A stretch of DNA of 64,000 bases from Oasisia sp. SBJ-2009 (Eukaryota; Annelida; Polychaeta; Sabellida; Siboglinidae). Shown one piece after another: positions 23,001 through 28,180 of this stretch; position 1 is the first letter of the stretch, and each line of letters opens with the position of its first letter. The stretch is taken from NCBI GenBank assembly GCA_964017155.1, contig OZ024855.1, positions 1,795,279 to 1,859,278 on the forward strand. Direction: 5' to 3'. The notes below the pieces were generated by a model. That model saw only the letters and a list, made by a program, of their open reading frames with translations. It was not told the origin of the DNA and made no database searches. A program made the position numbers and the translations under genes.

Positions 23001-24319
23001 TTGTCCGTTGATTTTCTTAGCTTCACATTTGTTGTCCGCAACTCGACGGACACCCGATACATATCTATACATAGACTATAGTTACCTATGTTTATTACAC
23101 CCTAACTTGTCAAGACTTCTATAATGCGACTAATTCTCGCATGGGTTTGTCATTAACATGTCTTGCTTGTTGTATGTTGTAGAAGTAGACCATTGCGAGA
23201 AGGCTCATTGTAACCTCAACTACACCGTGTGTCGGATCAATCCGGCCAAGATTGCTGGCTACGAGTGTCTGTGCAAGTCCTGCAGCTGCTCCACTGTACG
23301 CCGCAATGCGCAATGCACACTGGGTAAGTGCATCTTTTGTATCCGGTCATTGCATCCGGTCAATGGATAGTCTCGCTTAACCGACTGTCGGTCGGCTGCT
23401 ACGTAACTACGCCGAGAAAATAGTTGAGGGGCTGAAAAGTGCTGCCACCACACGGAGCCTGGGTAATCGAGGATTTAGTCAATGGACTGGCTTAGTTAAC
23501 CTACTGGCTTCTATTGGTATATATACTCCAGGCTAATGCTATAGTCAAGTCTGGCTTTGAACTGTTCAACAATAGTGGCTTCTACCCAATATTGTGGGAA
23601 CCTGTTCCATTTGACCACTATCCACACTGAGCAATGGTTTGTCTGGCCTATAGTCTTGCTTGTTGCTTGTAAAGCTTTTTGTGTGTCCTCGTGTCACAAT
23701 TTTGTCACTCTCCTGGAAGACGTGGCGAACTGAATGTTTTGCATGTTTCAATAACACCTCCTCTGGCGCCGGCATATGTTTTCTAAGCGTTATTCATGCG
23801 TAAGCTTTGAGATGCTTGTTAAGGGCTTCAGGTCAAAAATATATCTGAGACAAAAATCTTAAAGCAAAGGTTGTAATGTTTATTGCAGTAAATATGCTAG
23901 GTATATACAAATGTTCAACATTTATCAAATCGTTAGGAAATACAGTTTAAAATTAGCAACATCGGGAGCTATTGCTTGCAGTAATTTGAGGTGGGGTCAT
24001 CACCGTTGAGCTTCTCGTCCACATGCCATGAGGACTTGTTGATGACAATCTTGCTAAATAACTTAAATGTTGTATATTTTCAGATGCAACACGTGCCTGT
24101 CTGGCTGCCAGGTCAGAACACGCCGGACGGGAGTGGTTCTACATGGCCCACCCCTATAACTGTGACTGGTACATCTGGTGTCGCTCAAGAGGCCTCATTG
24201 GCGTGAGCATGCCGTGTGCGTCACCCACTCACTTCAATCCCGACTACGGCTACGACGACACAAAGGCATGTAGCCACACAACGCGTTGCAAAGAGACCTA
24301 CCTATCCGGAGGAAACTAA
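5008..24319 (+). CDS. type II membrane mucin-like protein with SEA, EGF and chitin-binding (CBM14) domains, 19-exon model
   Basis: Exons: 5008-5137 (possibly from 4954), 5956-5982, 6767-6876, 7134-7201, 7507-9746, 10111-10245, 12261-12479, 13776-13889, 14308-14421, 14686-14802, 16000-16143, 17154-17444, 17849-17983, 18930-19148, 20238-20351, 20760-20873, 21926-22042, 23183-23323, 24084-24319. The sum is 4785 nt, 1594 codons plus TAA, with no internal stop, and phases agree at every join. Predicted residues: TM about 19-42, SEA about 53-172, mucin repeats about 190-790, then module A (860-1236) and module B (1237-1594). From exon 5 on, every internal intron is phase 1, as expected for shuffled extracellular modules. 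The N-terminal basic tail (Arg/Lys) before the helix favours type II topology. A membrane-tethered or shed adhesin binding chitin-like glycans is inference. The true start may lie in an exon further upstream. The same domains could also be explained as two adjacent genes, but I see no stop or start between the modules. Confidence 0.85.
5138..5955 (+). other. intron 1
   Basis: Runs from GTAAGA to TTTTAG. AT-rich with no recognised internal gene or repeat. Confidence 0.6.
5956..5982 (+). CDS. exon 2: 27-nt microexon, juxtamembrane stalk
   Basis: Flanked by TTTTAG and GTAAGA. Read in phase 1 it gives VQQPRPEQT, a short Pro/Gln stalk between the helix and SEA domain. Its 1-1 phase means that skipping it keeps the frame. 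Confidence 0.7.
5983..6766 (+). other. intron 2
   Basis: AT-rich intron from GTAAGA to TTCCAG. Nothing else recognised. Confidence 0.6.
6767..6876 (+). CDS. exon 3: SEA domain, first part
   Basis: Acceptor TTCCAG. In phase 1 it begins ETLVGTMVLDGKDYNPATFG and runs to SKEYKDMKKEFRDK, matching the opening strand and first helix of SEA domains. The most coherent 3' end is after AAA at 6876, giving donor GTTGGT, which is a weak site. Joined to exon 4 it reads KEFRDK-VMEAMS, the expected helix. Without splicing the frame runs to a stop at 7000-7002. Confidence 0.75.
7134..7201 (+). CDS. exon 4: SEA domain, middle part
   Basis: Acceptor TCTGTAG, donor GTAATT. Gives VMEAMSRGGLREYVNECNV followed by TEF, the second helix and strand of a SEA domain. 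It exits in phase 2 and joins exon 5 as TEF-S-KGSLVV. Confidence 0.8.
7202..7506 (+). other. intron 4
   Basis: About 305 bp from GTAATT to TTGCAG. No other feature seen. Confidence 0.7.
7507..9746 (+). CDS. exon 5: SEA C-terminal part and mucin-like tandem-repeat domain
   Basis: This 2240-nt exon begins at the SEA cleavage motif (KGSLVVHF). It finishes the SEA fold (QEQIKAILHLLQQELLRENG, then a strand ending VTLVIAPSH). About residues 190-790 are thirty 20-residue repeats of the type PTPEAKPTDRTSGSITRSTI, about half Thr, Ser or Pro and so dense in potential O-glycosylation sites. A Thr-rich tail (TTTATTMTTTTTPR) precedes donor GTAATT. Later repeats drift toward PTPAAKPTDRVSGSTTRS. SEA plus a Thr/Ser/Pro tandem domain is the hallmark of membrane mucins. 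Confidence 0.9.
7741..9540 (+). repeat. 60-bp coding minisatellite (mucin repeats), 30 units
   Basis: Thirty consecutive 60-bp units keep exact register, each ending near CTGATCGCAC, so no unit carries a net indel. An opposite-strand frame is also open across them because of the multiple-of-three unit. I treat that frame as a shadow. Confidence 0.95.
9747..10110 (+). other. intron 5
   Basis: Donor GTAATTATTATT, acceptor GTGAACAG. No other feature. Its 3' end resembles the end of intron 12. Confidence 0.7.
10111..10245 (+). CDS. exon 6: EGF-like domain, 8-Cys type (module A)
   Basis: A phase 1-1 exon of 135 nt. It reads RGYCDSHNPCEHGGTCISKG and ends ICMCPKCGCSS...PNCAI. The first four cysteines follow EGF spacing, but the second half has CxCxxCxC plus a final Cys, giving eight instead of six. 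It is nearly the same as exon 13 (about five residue differences). Confidence 0.9.
   Translation, partial: SVDIATVTTRVNMVELVSARVNTTISACVRNVDVPASHRYPTVP
10246..12260 (+). other. intron 6, AT-rich
   Basis: A 2-kb intron. Around 10560-10940 it is very AT-rich. At 11380-11880 there are degenerate GGAATC/GGAATT motifs, also found in intron 13. It contains a possible retroposon tail (10900-11054). The stretch near 11330-11390 matches 18345-18385 of intron 13, supporting joint duplication of exon and intron. Confidence 0.65.
10900..11054 (+). mobile_element. possible non-LTR retroposon 3' tail ending in (TTA)n
   Basis: An AATAAA-containing segment (GCAATAAAGCTTTA) runs directly into about ten TTA repeats at 11021-11054, a common 3' end of invertebrate LINEs or SINEs. 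No coding part was recognised, so the assignment is tentative. Confidence 0.3.
12261..12479 (+). CDS. exon 7: CBM14-like domain, 4-Cys type (module A)
   Basis: A phase 1-1 exon of 219 nt between TTTCAG and donor GTACGT (GTAAGG four bases later is an alternative but breaks phase). Reads KTTICGKNKFGRGEHLLDHP, then YNCTKYIFC, and ends SAWRHESVVACAVQK. The His-Pro-Tyr-Asn-Cys core and the following aromatic-x-x-Cys are those of peritrophin-A/CBM14 domains. Only four cysteines are present instead of six. Exon 14 differs at about six residues. Confidence 0.85.
12602..12757 (+). pseudogene. decayed CBM14-like pseudo-exon in intron 7
   Basis: One frame reads HKWHYKDRYEEGRCVFYHAK then QRSSWNYEEED and a TGA. 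This parallels the C-terminal half of the neighbouring domain (NYTDGRHVFYRAGQRSAW). An in-frame TAA just upstream (12599-12601), no matching N-terminal Cys core and no clear donor suggest an unused, decayed copy. It could instead be an alternative terminal exon. Confidence 0.5.
12829..12931. repeat. CT-rich/(TATC)n simple repeat
   Basis: Polypyrimidine tract with (CT)n runs followed by TATC/TATA motifs, inside intron 7. Confidence 0.9.
13255..13445 (-). mobile_element. LINE relic: linker between endonuclease and RT
   Basis: Read on the minus strand it gives RWKLTNHDNGKPTQCAK and, in another frame, YLKGTAEHKATHWNDYLHTL followed by DNPPIPEDEDEEIQ. This pattern (Leu-Lys-Gly, Trp-x-x-Tyr/His, Asn-Pro-Pro, acidic run, Glu-Ile) resembles the segment between the endonuclease and RT domains of non-LTR retrotransposons. 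A frameshift and stop are present. It lies in intron 7, matching intron 14 where an RT piece sits. Confidence 0.6.
13776..13889 (+). CDS. exon 8: EGF-like domain (module A)
   Basis: A phase 1-1 exon of 114 nt, TTCCAG to GTGAGT. Reads RSQCAEVNCIHDGTCEDTIS and then GFKCHCASGYKGRHCET: six cysteines with canonical EGF spacing, including C-x-C and G-Y/F-x-G-x-x-C. No calcium-binding Asp-x-Asp/Glu start is seen. About eight residues differ from exon 15. The intron before it is very similar to that before exon 15. Confidence 0.93.
13890..14307 (+). other. intron 8
   Basis: Contains degenerate repeats of a GTAGACCxCTGxGTTTCTGTGG-like phrase, also seen in intron 15. The last 90 bp match the end of intron 15 closely. 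Confidence 0.65.
14308..14421 (+). CDS. exon 9: EGF-like domain (module A)
   Basis: A phase 1-1 exon of 114 nt, TTTCAG to GTAAGA. Reads LIPCRELHCVHGTCHRDADT then GSHCKCVSGYRGRLCDT, six EGF cysteines. It differs from exon 16 at a single base (Ala/Thr at GACGCT versus GACACT), much closer than the other exon pairs. It contains an internal GTAAGT that could act as a cryptic donor. Confidence 0.93.
14686..14802 (+). CDS. exon 10: EGF-like domain (module A)
   Basis: A phase 1-1 exon of 117 nt, TTGCAG to GTGAGT. Reads TITYCADVTCRHGGTCYDRP then DDFICRCTWDFAGTYCET, canonical six-cysteine EGF. About a third of residues differ from exon 17, so this pair has diverged while exon 9/16 has not. Confidence 0.93.
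14803..15999 (+). other. intron 10
   Basis: About 1.2 kb. No repeat or mobile element recognised. Small open frames here lack domain features. Confidence 0.6.
16000..16143 (+). CDS. exon 11: EGF-like domain, 8-Cys type (module A)
   Basis: A phase 1-1 exon of 144 nt, GTCATAG to GTATGT. Reads EKDHCEDAPCNTNYTVCKNT and later YECVCQWCRCATG...EQCTL. Eight cysteines with the same CxCxxCxC run as exons 6, 13 and 18. Confidence 0.9.
16505..17072. repeat. 34-bp minisatellite, about 17 units (intron 11)
   Basis: Head-to-tail units around CGTAACCATAGTAATACAGC followed by CACCTCGTTGTTAT. Units become more diverged toward the 3' end (TTCGCTATT types). The array fills most of intron 11 (16144-17153) and stops about 80 bp before the acceptor of exon 12. 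Confidence 0.93.
17154..17444 (+). CDS. exon 12: CBM14 chitin-binding domain plus Thr linker (module A)
   Basis: A phase 1-1 exon of 291 nt, TTTCAG to GTAATG. Reads DPTHACIHAKSKPKY, then FISHPYNCSWYIRC, then MRCASPLRFNPNYNS with later Cys in NDYCLNP and LLKC. Six cysteines, the HPYNC core and the CASPxxFNPxY motif match peritrophin-A/CBM14, which binds chitin. A Thr-rich linker (TPTTTTTSTTTTTRP) follows, probably O-glycosylated, spacing module A from module B. Donor GTCTAAG a few bases earlier is a less likely end. Confidence 0.92.
17445..17848 (+). other. intron 12
   Basis: About 400 bp, the boundary between the two duplicated modules. It resembles intron 5 near its 3' end, as expected if a module was copied in tandem. 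Confidence 0.65.
17849..17983 (+). CDS. exon 13: EGF-like domain, 8-Cys type (module B)
   Basis: Phase 1-1, 135 nt, duplicate of exon 6. Reads PGYCDTYNPCEHGGTCISKG then NYICMCPKCGCSS. Acceptor GAGCAG, donor GTACGT. The donor-proximal intron sequence also matches that after exon 6. Confidence 0.9.
   Translation, partial: NLDIATLTTRVNMVELVSARVETTISACVRNVDVPASHRYPIVP
17984..18929 (+). other. intron 13
   Basis: Homologous in parts to intron 6 (TTCAGTTGAATTT region and GGAATC-rich DNA). It contains a perfect 12-bp inverted repeat at 18479-18511. No gene seen. Confidence 0.6.
18479..18511. repeat. perfect inverted repeat, 12-bp arms, 9-nt loop
   Basis: CTGATTCCGATT at 18479-18490 and its exact reverse complement AATCGGAATCAG at 18500-18511, separated by CAGTTCCGT. 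It sits within a GGAATC-rich part of intron 13. Confidence 0.9.
18930..19148 (+). CDS. exon 14: CBM14-like domain, 4-Cys type (module B)
   Basis: Phase 1-1, 219 nt, duplicate of exon 7 with about six residue changes (for example FDRGEN, YISCTND, VFYRAG). It ends with consensus donor GTAAGT at 19149, which supports the phase-1 end chosen for exon 7. Confidence 0.88.
19187..19256. repeat. compound (GCGA)n(GCGT)n(GT)n microsatellite
   Basis: Stepwise change from GCGA to GCGT to GT repeats about 40 bp downstream of the exon 14 donor. Confidence 0.95.
19330..19540 (-). mobile_element. LINE relic: reverse-transcriptase core
   Basis: On the minus strand, about 19530 to 19440 reads FDITARVLQGDTLAPYLFVI followed by ELE, TGA, then AIRLAIDAREEDPGFQIT. 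A shifted frame gives SKRVKPKV. LQGDTLAPYLF is a hallmark of the RT domain of a widespread metazoan non-LTR family. The in-frame TGA and frameshift show it is inactive. It lies in intron 14, homologous to intron 7 which holds the linker piece. Confidence 0.85.
19541..20237 (+). other. remainder of intron 14
   Basis: Mostly unrecognised and possibly more decayed LINE. The last 120 bp match the end of intron 7 (13655-13775) closely. Confidence 0.6.
20238..20351 (+). CDS. exon 15: EGF-like domain (module B)
   Basis: Phase 1-1, 114 nt, TTTCTAG to GTGAGT. Reads RSQCAEVNCLNGGTCEDTLS then GYKCHCAWGYTGRKCET. Canonical six-Cys EGF, duplicate of exon 8. The LNGGTC form is closer to the general EGF consensus than exon 8. 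Confidence 0.93.
20352..20759 (+). other. intron 15
   Basis: Duplicate of intron 8, with degenerate GTAGACxC...CTTCTGTGGT phrases and a well-conserved 3' end. Confidence 0.65.
20760..20873 (+). CDS. exon 16: EGF-like domain (module B)
   Basis: Phase 1-1, 114 nt, TTTCAG to GTAAGA. The translation is identical to exon 9 except Thr for Ala in the CHRDxDT loop. It also carries the internal GTAAGT. Confidence 0.93.
20874..21465 (+). other. 5' part of intron 16
   Basis: No feature besides a short match to the start of intron 9 just after the donor. Confidence 0.55.
21466..21720. repeat. pentanucleotide repeat (GTGTT)38 then (GTATT)11
   Basis: Two GTATT units, about 38 GTGTT units (one altered to GTGTG at 21636-21640), then eleven uninterrupted GTATT units. 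The Cys-Val-Val-Leu frames across it are repeat artefacts. Confidence 0.97.
21926..22042 (+). CDS. exon 17: EGF-like domain (module B)
   Basis: Phase 1-1, 117 nt, TTGCAG to donor GTGGGT. Reads TIKHCANVTCLNGGTCNDSP then DGFICRCTRDYTGTYCET. Six-Cys EGF, diverged duplicate of exon 10. Confidence 0.92.
22138..22459. repeat. 46-bp minisatellite, about 7 units (intron 17)
   Basis: Units of the form GTGAGTATTTAGCTAGTTTG followed by ACTCAACAACACACTTCACAACTCAT. Most units carry GTGAGT, a donor-like hexamer, about 100 bp downstream of the real donor. Confidence 0.93.
22460..23182 (+). other. 3' part of intron 17
   Basis: AT-rich, no gene or element recognised. It ends with TTGTAG acceptor. Confidence 0.55.
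23183..23323 (+). CDS. exon 18: EGF-like domain, 8-Cys type (module B)
   Basis: Phase 1-1, 141 nt, TTGTAG to GTAAGT. Reads EVDHCEKAHCNLNYTVCRIN and later YECLCKSCSCSTV...AQCTL. Eight cysteines with CxCxxCxC. It is a diverged duplicate of exon 11, about one third of residues changed and one codon shorter. Confidence 0.9.
23435..23473 (+). repeat. dispersed repeat, copy 1
   Basis: Core AAAAGTGCTGCCACC and CGGAGCCTGGGTAATCGAGG. Related copies are at 24483-24521 and 24761-24800. The family is not recognised. It may be a short interspersed element. Confidence 0.55.
23535..23765 (-). mobile_element. LINE relic: RT C-terminal tail
   Basis: The minus strand reads TRGHTKSFTSNKQDYRP and, shifted, SVWIVVKWNRFPQYWVEAT then IVEQFKARLD. 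This fits the C-terminal RT tail R-G-H ... V-V-x-x-W-N-x-L-P ... V-x-x-FKxRLD of another non-LTR type, different from the C2H2-tailed family at 4270-4815. It is frameshifted and short, and lies in intron 18. Confidence 0.6.
24084..24319 (+). CDS. exon 19: CBM14 chitin-binding domain and C-terminus (module B)
   Basis: Acceptor TTTTCAG, stop TAA 24317-24319. Reads DATRACLAARSEHAG, FYMAHPYNCDWYIWC, MPCASPTHFNPDYGY, then KACSHTTRC. Six-cysteine CBM14 with the HPYNC and CASPxxFNPxY motifs, diverged duplicate of exon 12 and without its Thr linker. The protein ends about ten residues after the last Cys (ETYLSGGN), with no C-terminal helix or GPI-like tail, consistent with the anchor being N-terminal. 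Confidence 0.92.
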
Positions 24320-24393
24320 CAACAAATTACTCTAAAACTGGATATAAACGTTTCGCAATGTCACATCCAAATTGTTTTGGTTTGTTCCGCTGA

Positions 24394-24399
24394 ATTAAA
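24394..24399 (+). promoter_or_regulatory. possible polyadenylation signal ATTAAA
   Basis: ATTAAA 75 bp after the stop codon is the nearest hexamer of the common type. A canonical AATAAA is present only much later, near 25278. Confidence 0.3.
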
Positions 24400-24482
24400 T
24401 AGTCTTGTTGAACCGAATCTCGCGCGGCTGCGTAACTTCGCCAAAAAGAGTCTGGGCAATTAGCCGACTTGATTATTATCTA

Positions 24483-24521
24483 AAAAGTGCTGCCACCTCA
24501 AGGAGCCTGAGTAATCGAGGA
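24483..24521 (+). repeat. dispersed repeat, copy 2
   Basis: AAAAAGTGCTGCCACCTCAA then GGAGCCTGAGTAATCGAGG. The similarity to copy 1 also extends weakly upstream (GCGTAACTTCGCC at about 24429). Confidence 0.55.
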
Positions 24522-24760
24522 TTATCCTGCTTCATAAACAACTGTAAATTAGTATTTCTGTTTAGTTTTGGTGTAAATATAAATTCAATGTTGTATACTT
24601 TTAATACTATAGTGTTATCTTTAAAAAGTGCATTGTTATTTTAGTCTTTGTTCATAGTTAGTCTAAGAGCCAAATCAGCATATCTACCCTATTCTGGGGT
24701 TAGACCGCCCTTATGATAGGTAATATTGGCACAGCATTAAACACCCACGCGGAGACGTAC

Positions 24761-24800
24761 TAAAAGGTGCTGCCACCTCACGGAGTCTGGGTAATGGAGA
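24761..24800 (+). repeat. dispersed repeat, copy 3
   Basis: TAAAAGGTGCTGCCACCTCA then CGGAGTCTGGGTAATGGAGA, same family as the copies at 23435 and 24483. Confidence 0.55.
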
Positions 24801-26293
24801 CTACTGATTTCAACTGTACCTCTACACGACACTACGGCTAATGGGAGGGTACGGTTGGTGTCCTTTTTTGGACACCGCTGATTCGCCGTTGTAAGTGCAA
24901 GAACGTAACTTAACATGCTACCAGATGTCACATATAACGAGTGAGTAAAATACGTGCTCAATACAGTGTTAGTGCCGAAATGTATCTAATTGAAGCATAG
25001 AATATTAATTGTTTTTAATGCTTTTTGTGCGGATATTAACGAATGAACTTACAATGTTTTAATGGAAATATCTTTATTATTATGACTTGCATCCTGTTAT
25101 GCAATGTATTATACAGAGCAATGACATAAATAATAGCATAAGCTAACGATTTGCTTACTATATATTATTAGAATATCTACTTCCAGGTACATATTATATC
25201 TACACAGTAGTGAATATAGTTAGTGTTCACATGCACTACAGTATGATGGTGTGCGTAATCAGGCATTAAATATATGTTAATAAAATGATGAATCATCGAT
25301 CTGTGTTACGTGTGTGGTCAGTAACGTGTACATGACAGGAAGGATTCACATCACAGTAAGGTTTGATACAAACGTAAAGGTTTAAATACAACGAAGTGGA
25401 TATTCTTCCGGCTGCCGGAACCCGATTTCGGCCGGCTAATCTTCCGTCAGTGTATGCGCCGTGATTGCAACCTTTGTGTGCATGCGCACTGAACCAGTCG
25501 CAGGCACAATGAGTTCGTTTGTGTCGGGGTTGGTGATAAAGTTTCCTCTTTTGGTGTTTTATCCGAGAAGATAAAACGTGCAGAAGACGCAACATGTGTT
25601 CAGTTATAGGCCTATTTGCGCGAGTAACTGGATGCAGCTAAAAAAAAGAATGCCCAAGATTGCAGCGCAAGCTAACAAACTTCTCAACTACTATTCCATC
25701 ACACACAGCTGCACTTTCGGCGGCCATCACCACAGGCACAAACCCTTCTCGGAAATAAGACCAAAACAGGAACATTTATTTATCGCTGACCGCGACCCCG
25801 ACGAACTCTATGTAACCAAGTTCAACGAGACCTTATTAAGAGCATAACATTGTAGCCGGCAGAAATCTTTATACAATTTGACGTATGATAGTGCATATCT
25901 ATACAACAGTAACACAAACATAATTATGTTATATGTCTGGATCAATGCAATATATTTAATACACACATCAAGCATACATCATATTTGTGTGCACATACAT
26001 ATTACTATTGTCTTGGTATGTTACACAAATGCAAACAGTTTATTACATTTCATTACATGAAAAGACACATAAAAATCCAATCATCTGAACTTATCAAATG
26101 ACATAACATTGTTTAGCCAATGCAGCAGTCACGAAAGACAAGGTGGCAATTTGGGTAGTGAACGGTTACCGCGTTCACATGATCAGACCTAGATACACGT
26201 CAGTGTCAACACTCCCTCACGCTGGAGAAATGGGAAGATGCTTGACGTGTCAGCAGACAATCATCCTTCAGTTGGAGACAGTTATCCTTCAAA
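24801..26293. other. intergenic stretch
   Basis: No exon of either flanking gene was found, although I looked on the minus strand for continuation of the CBM14/EGF gene. An ATG-started plus frame at 25632-25847 (71 codons, with a His-rich GGHHHRHK patch and acidic DRDPDEL) resembles nothing I know and I do not call it. Confidence 0.4.
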
Positions 26294-26526
26294 CTGGTGT
26301 CAGCGCAGACAGATGTATGATAGTGTCAGCACACTGTTATCCTCCAGGCTGGTGTCAGCACAGACAGATGTATGATAGTGTCAGCACACTGTTATCCTTC
26401 AGGCTGGTGTCAGCACAGACATGTGAATGATAGTGTCAGCACACTGTTATCCTTCAGACTGGTGTCAGCACAGACAGGTGAATGGTAGTGTCAGCACACT
26501 GTTATCCTTCAGACTGGTGTCAGCAC
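26294..26526. repeat. 55-bp tandem repeat, about 4 units
   Basis: Units of the form CTGGTGTCAGCACAGACAGA followed by TGTATGATAGTGTCAGCACACTGTTATCCTTCAGG. Degenerate partial units precede it from about 26250. Confidence 0.9.
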
Positions 26527-27165
26527 AAGTAAGTGTCTGGAAGTACCATGTCAGCATACTGTCATCTGTCAGCACTGCTGTGTTTCTAAGTCTCTGAAAT
26601 ATAAAAATGTTGAATGTTAAGTAGCTGTAGTTATACAATTGAACTCTGTGTGTGCCAGTTATGACAGACTAGTATTGACACTGAGTAACATCACCTTAGA
26701 CGGCAGATGCCACATATACTTCAGTGTTGAAATTAATGTTTCCATTCGTTTTTATCATAAAGACATGGTGTACACCGTACATTATATATGTTGTAATCTA
26801 CGAGCTGCCATGATATGTTTTGATGACTCATACGTTGTTGTTGTAAATGTAAAATGTAATTTGTTTCAGGAGGATACATATTGTTTATTTAGCAGGGCAT
26901 ATTTCAGTGGACAACATTTTGTAATACTTTTAGTACATAACTTTGTACTGTAATGTGATTTTTCAATATAACAAATGGAATGTGTTCCCTTGTGGAGAAG
27001 GTGGAAGGTTTCATGTGGAACCACCCAACCATGGAATGCTCATAGGGGCCAGTCACATAACTACTTAGTAACATTTCGCTGCTTTTCCAAACCACTGGAC
27101 TTTGGGGCGATTCTAAATCATACCTATTGGATCACCAGCTGCACCTGATCTAGAAAGAACCCTGA
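26527..27165. other. intergenic stretch
   Basis: AT-rich DNA. No supported feature. Confidence 0.4.
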
Positions 27166-27661
27166 AGAGTCACAGCCACAACAGATGTCATGGTTTAAAG
27201 AGTCACAGCCACAACAGATGTCATGGTTTATAAAGAGTAACAGCCACAACAGATGTCATCGTTTAAAGAGTAACAGCCACAAAAGATGTTATGGTTTAAA
27301 GAGTAACAACCACAACATATGTCATGGTTTAAAGAGTAACAGCCACAAAAGATGTCATGGTTTAAACAGTAACAACCACAACATATGTCATGGTTTAAAG
27401 AGTAACAGCCACAAAAGATGTCATGGTTTAAAGAGTAACAGCCACAACAGATGTCATGGTTTAAAGAGTAACATACACAAAAGATGTATTGGTTTAAAGA
27501 GTAACAACCACGACTGGTGTCATGGTTTAAAGAGTAACAACCACAACATATGTCATGGTTTAAAGAGTAACAGTCACAACAAATGTCATGGTTTACAGGG
27601 TAACGACCACAAAAGATGTCATGGTTTACAGAGTAACAGACACAACAGATGTCATGTTTTA
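27166..27661. repeat. 33-bp minisatellite, about 15 units
   Basis: Units of the form AGAGTAACAGCCACAAAAGA followed by TGTCATGGTTTAA. The 33-bp period leaves one plus frame (Gly-Leu-Lys-Ser-Asn-Ser-His-Lys-Arg-Cys-His) and one minus frame open. No domain, and the Met-start frame lies wholly inside the repeat. Confidence 0.94.
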
Positions 27662-27771
27662 ATAAGACAGTAATTGCTATAGGGAGTTTCTTAGATATGC
27701 CCACAAAGTACGCAACTAATTCAACAATGCAAATGGTACTACCAATGGAGTCCAAAGATGCCTGTACCCAC

Positions 27772-27882
27772 CTACATCACACTTCTCCCCGGTGAAGCCG
27801 TCCACACAGTGGCACTTGTAGCCACTCTGAGTGTCTCTACAGCTGCCGTTCAAACACTCAACGTCAGCACACAACGTGGGGA
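27772..27882 (-). CDS. EGF-like exon of an inverted paralogous gene
   Basis: The minus-strand exon of 111 nt runs from acceptor TGTTACAG to donor GTGGGT, phase 1-1. It reads PTLCADVECLNGSCRDTQSG then YKCHCVDGFTGEKCDV, six cysteines in EGF spacing. It most resembles exons 8 and 15 of the plus-strand gene (CAEVNCLNGGTCEDTLSG). It follows a CBM14-like exon, the same order as exons 7 then 8. I found no further exons to its left within the window, so the gene may be truncated or have a long intron or decayed 3' part. Confidence 0.85.
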
Positions 27883-28180
27883 CTGTAACACAACAACATG
27901 TAAGATTGGTATGTGCTGATAGCAACTTAACACAATCATGAATACAACTATGAAAATCAACTTATTTTATGTGTAGCTATTCAAATTGTATTTGACAGGA
28001 TCAGCAATACAGGTCAGCAATACAGAGTAAATTCCCATACTCCATAACCATTTCTGCACACAATTATATAGTGCACTAGCTTTAGAGTCTCATGCCCTGG
28101 AACCTGTACCACTAATGCACCCTGCATACCACTAGCGCTTACTGTATCTAACCAACACTAGAGATCAGTCTGTCACAACT
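27883..28180 (-). other. intron of minus-strand gene, 3' part
   Basis: Unique sequence between the EGF exon and the 40-bp minisatellite. Confidence 0.5.

Noticed and set aside
25293..25595. Minus-strand continuation exon of the inverted CBM14/EGF gene
   Set aside because: The few cysteines do not follow EGF or CBM14 spacing and no phase-1 splice flanks are visible.
25632..25847. 71-codon ATG frame with a His-rich patch
   Set aside because: No homology recognised, no splice or promoter context, and length within chance for this composition.
27185..27673. 162-codon frame with Cys/His-rich 11-residue repeats
   Set aside because: The period matches the 33-bp minisatellite exactly. The Cys-His pattern does not follow zinc-finger spacing and both strands are open.
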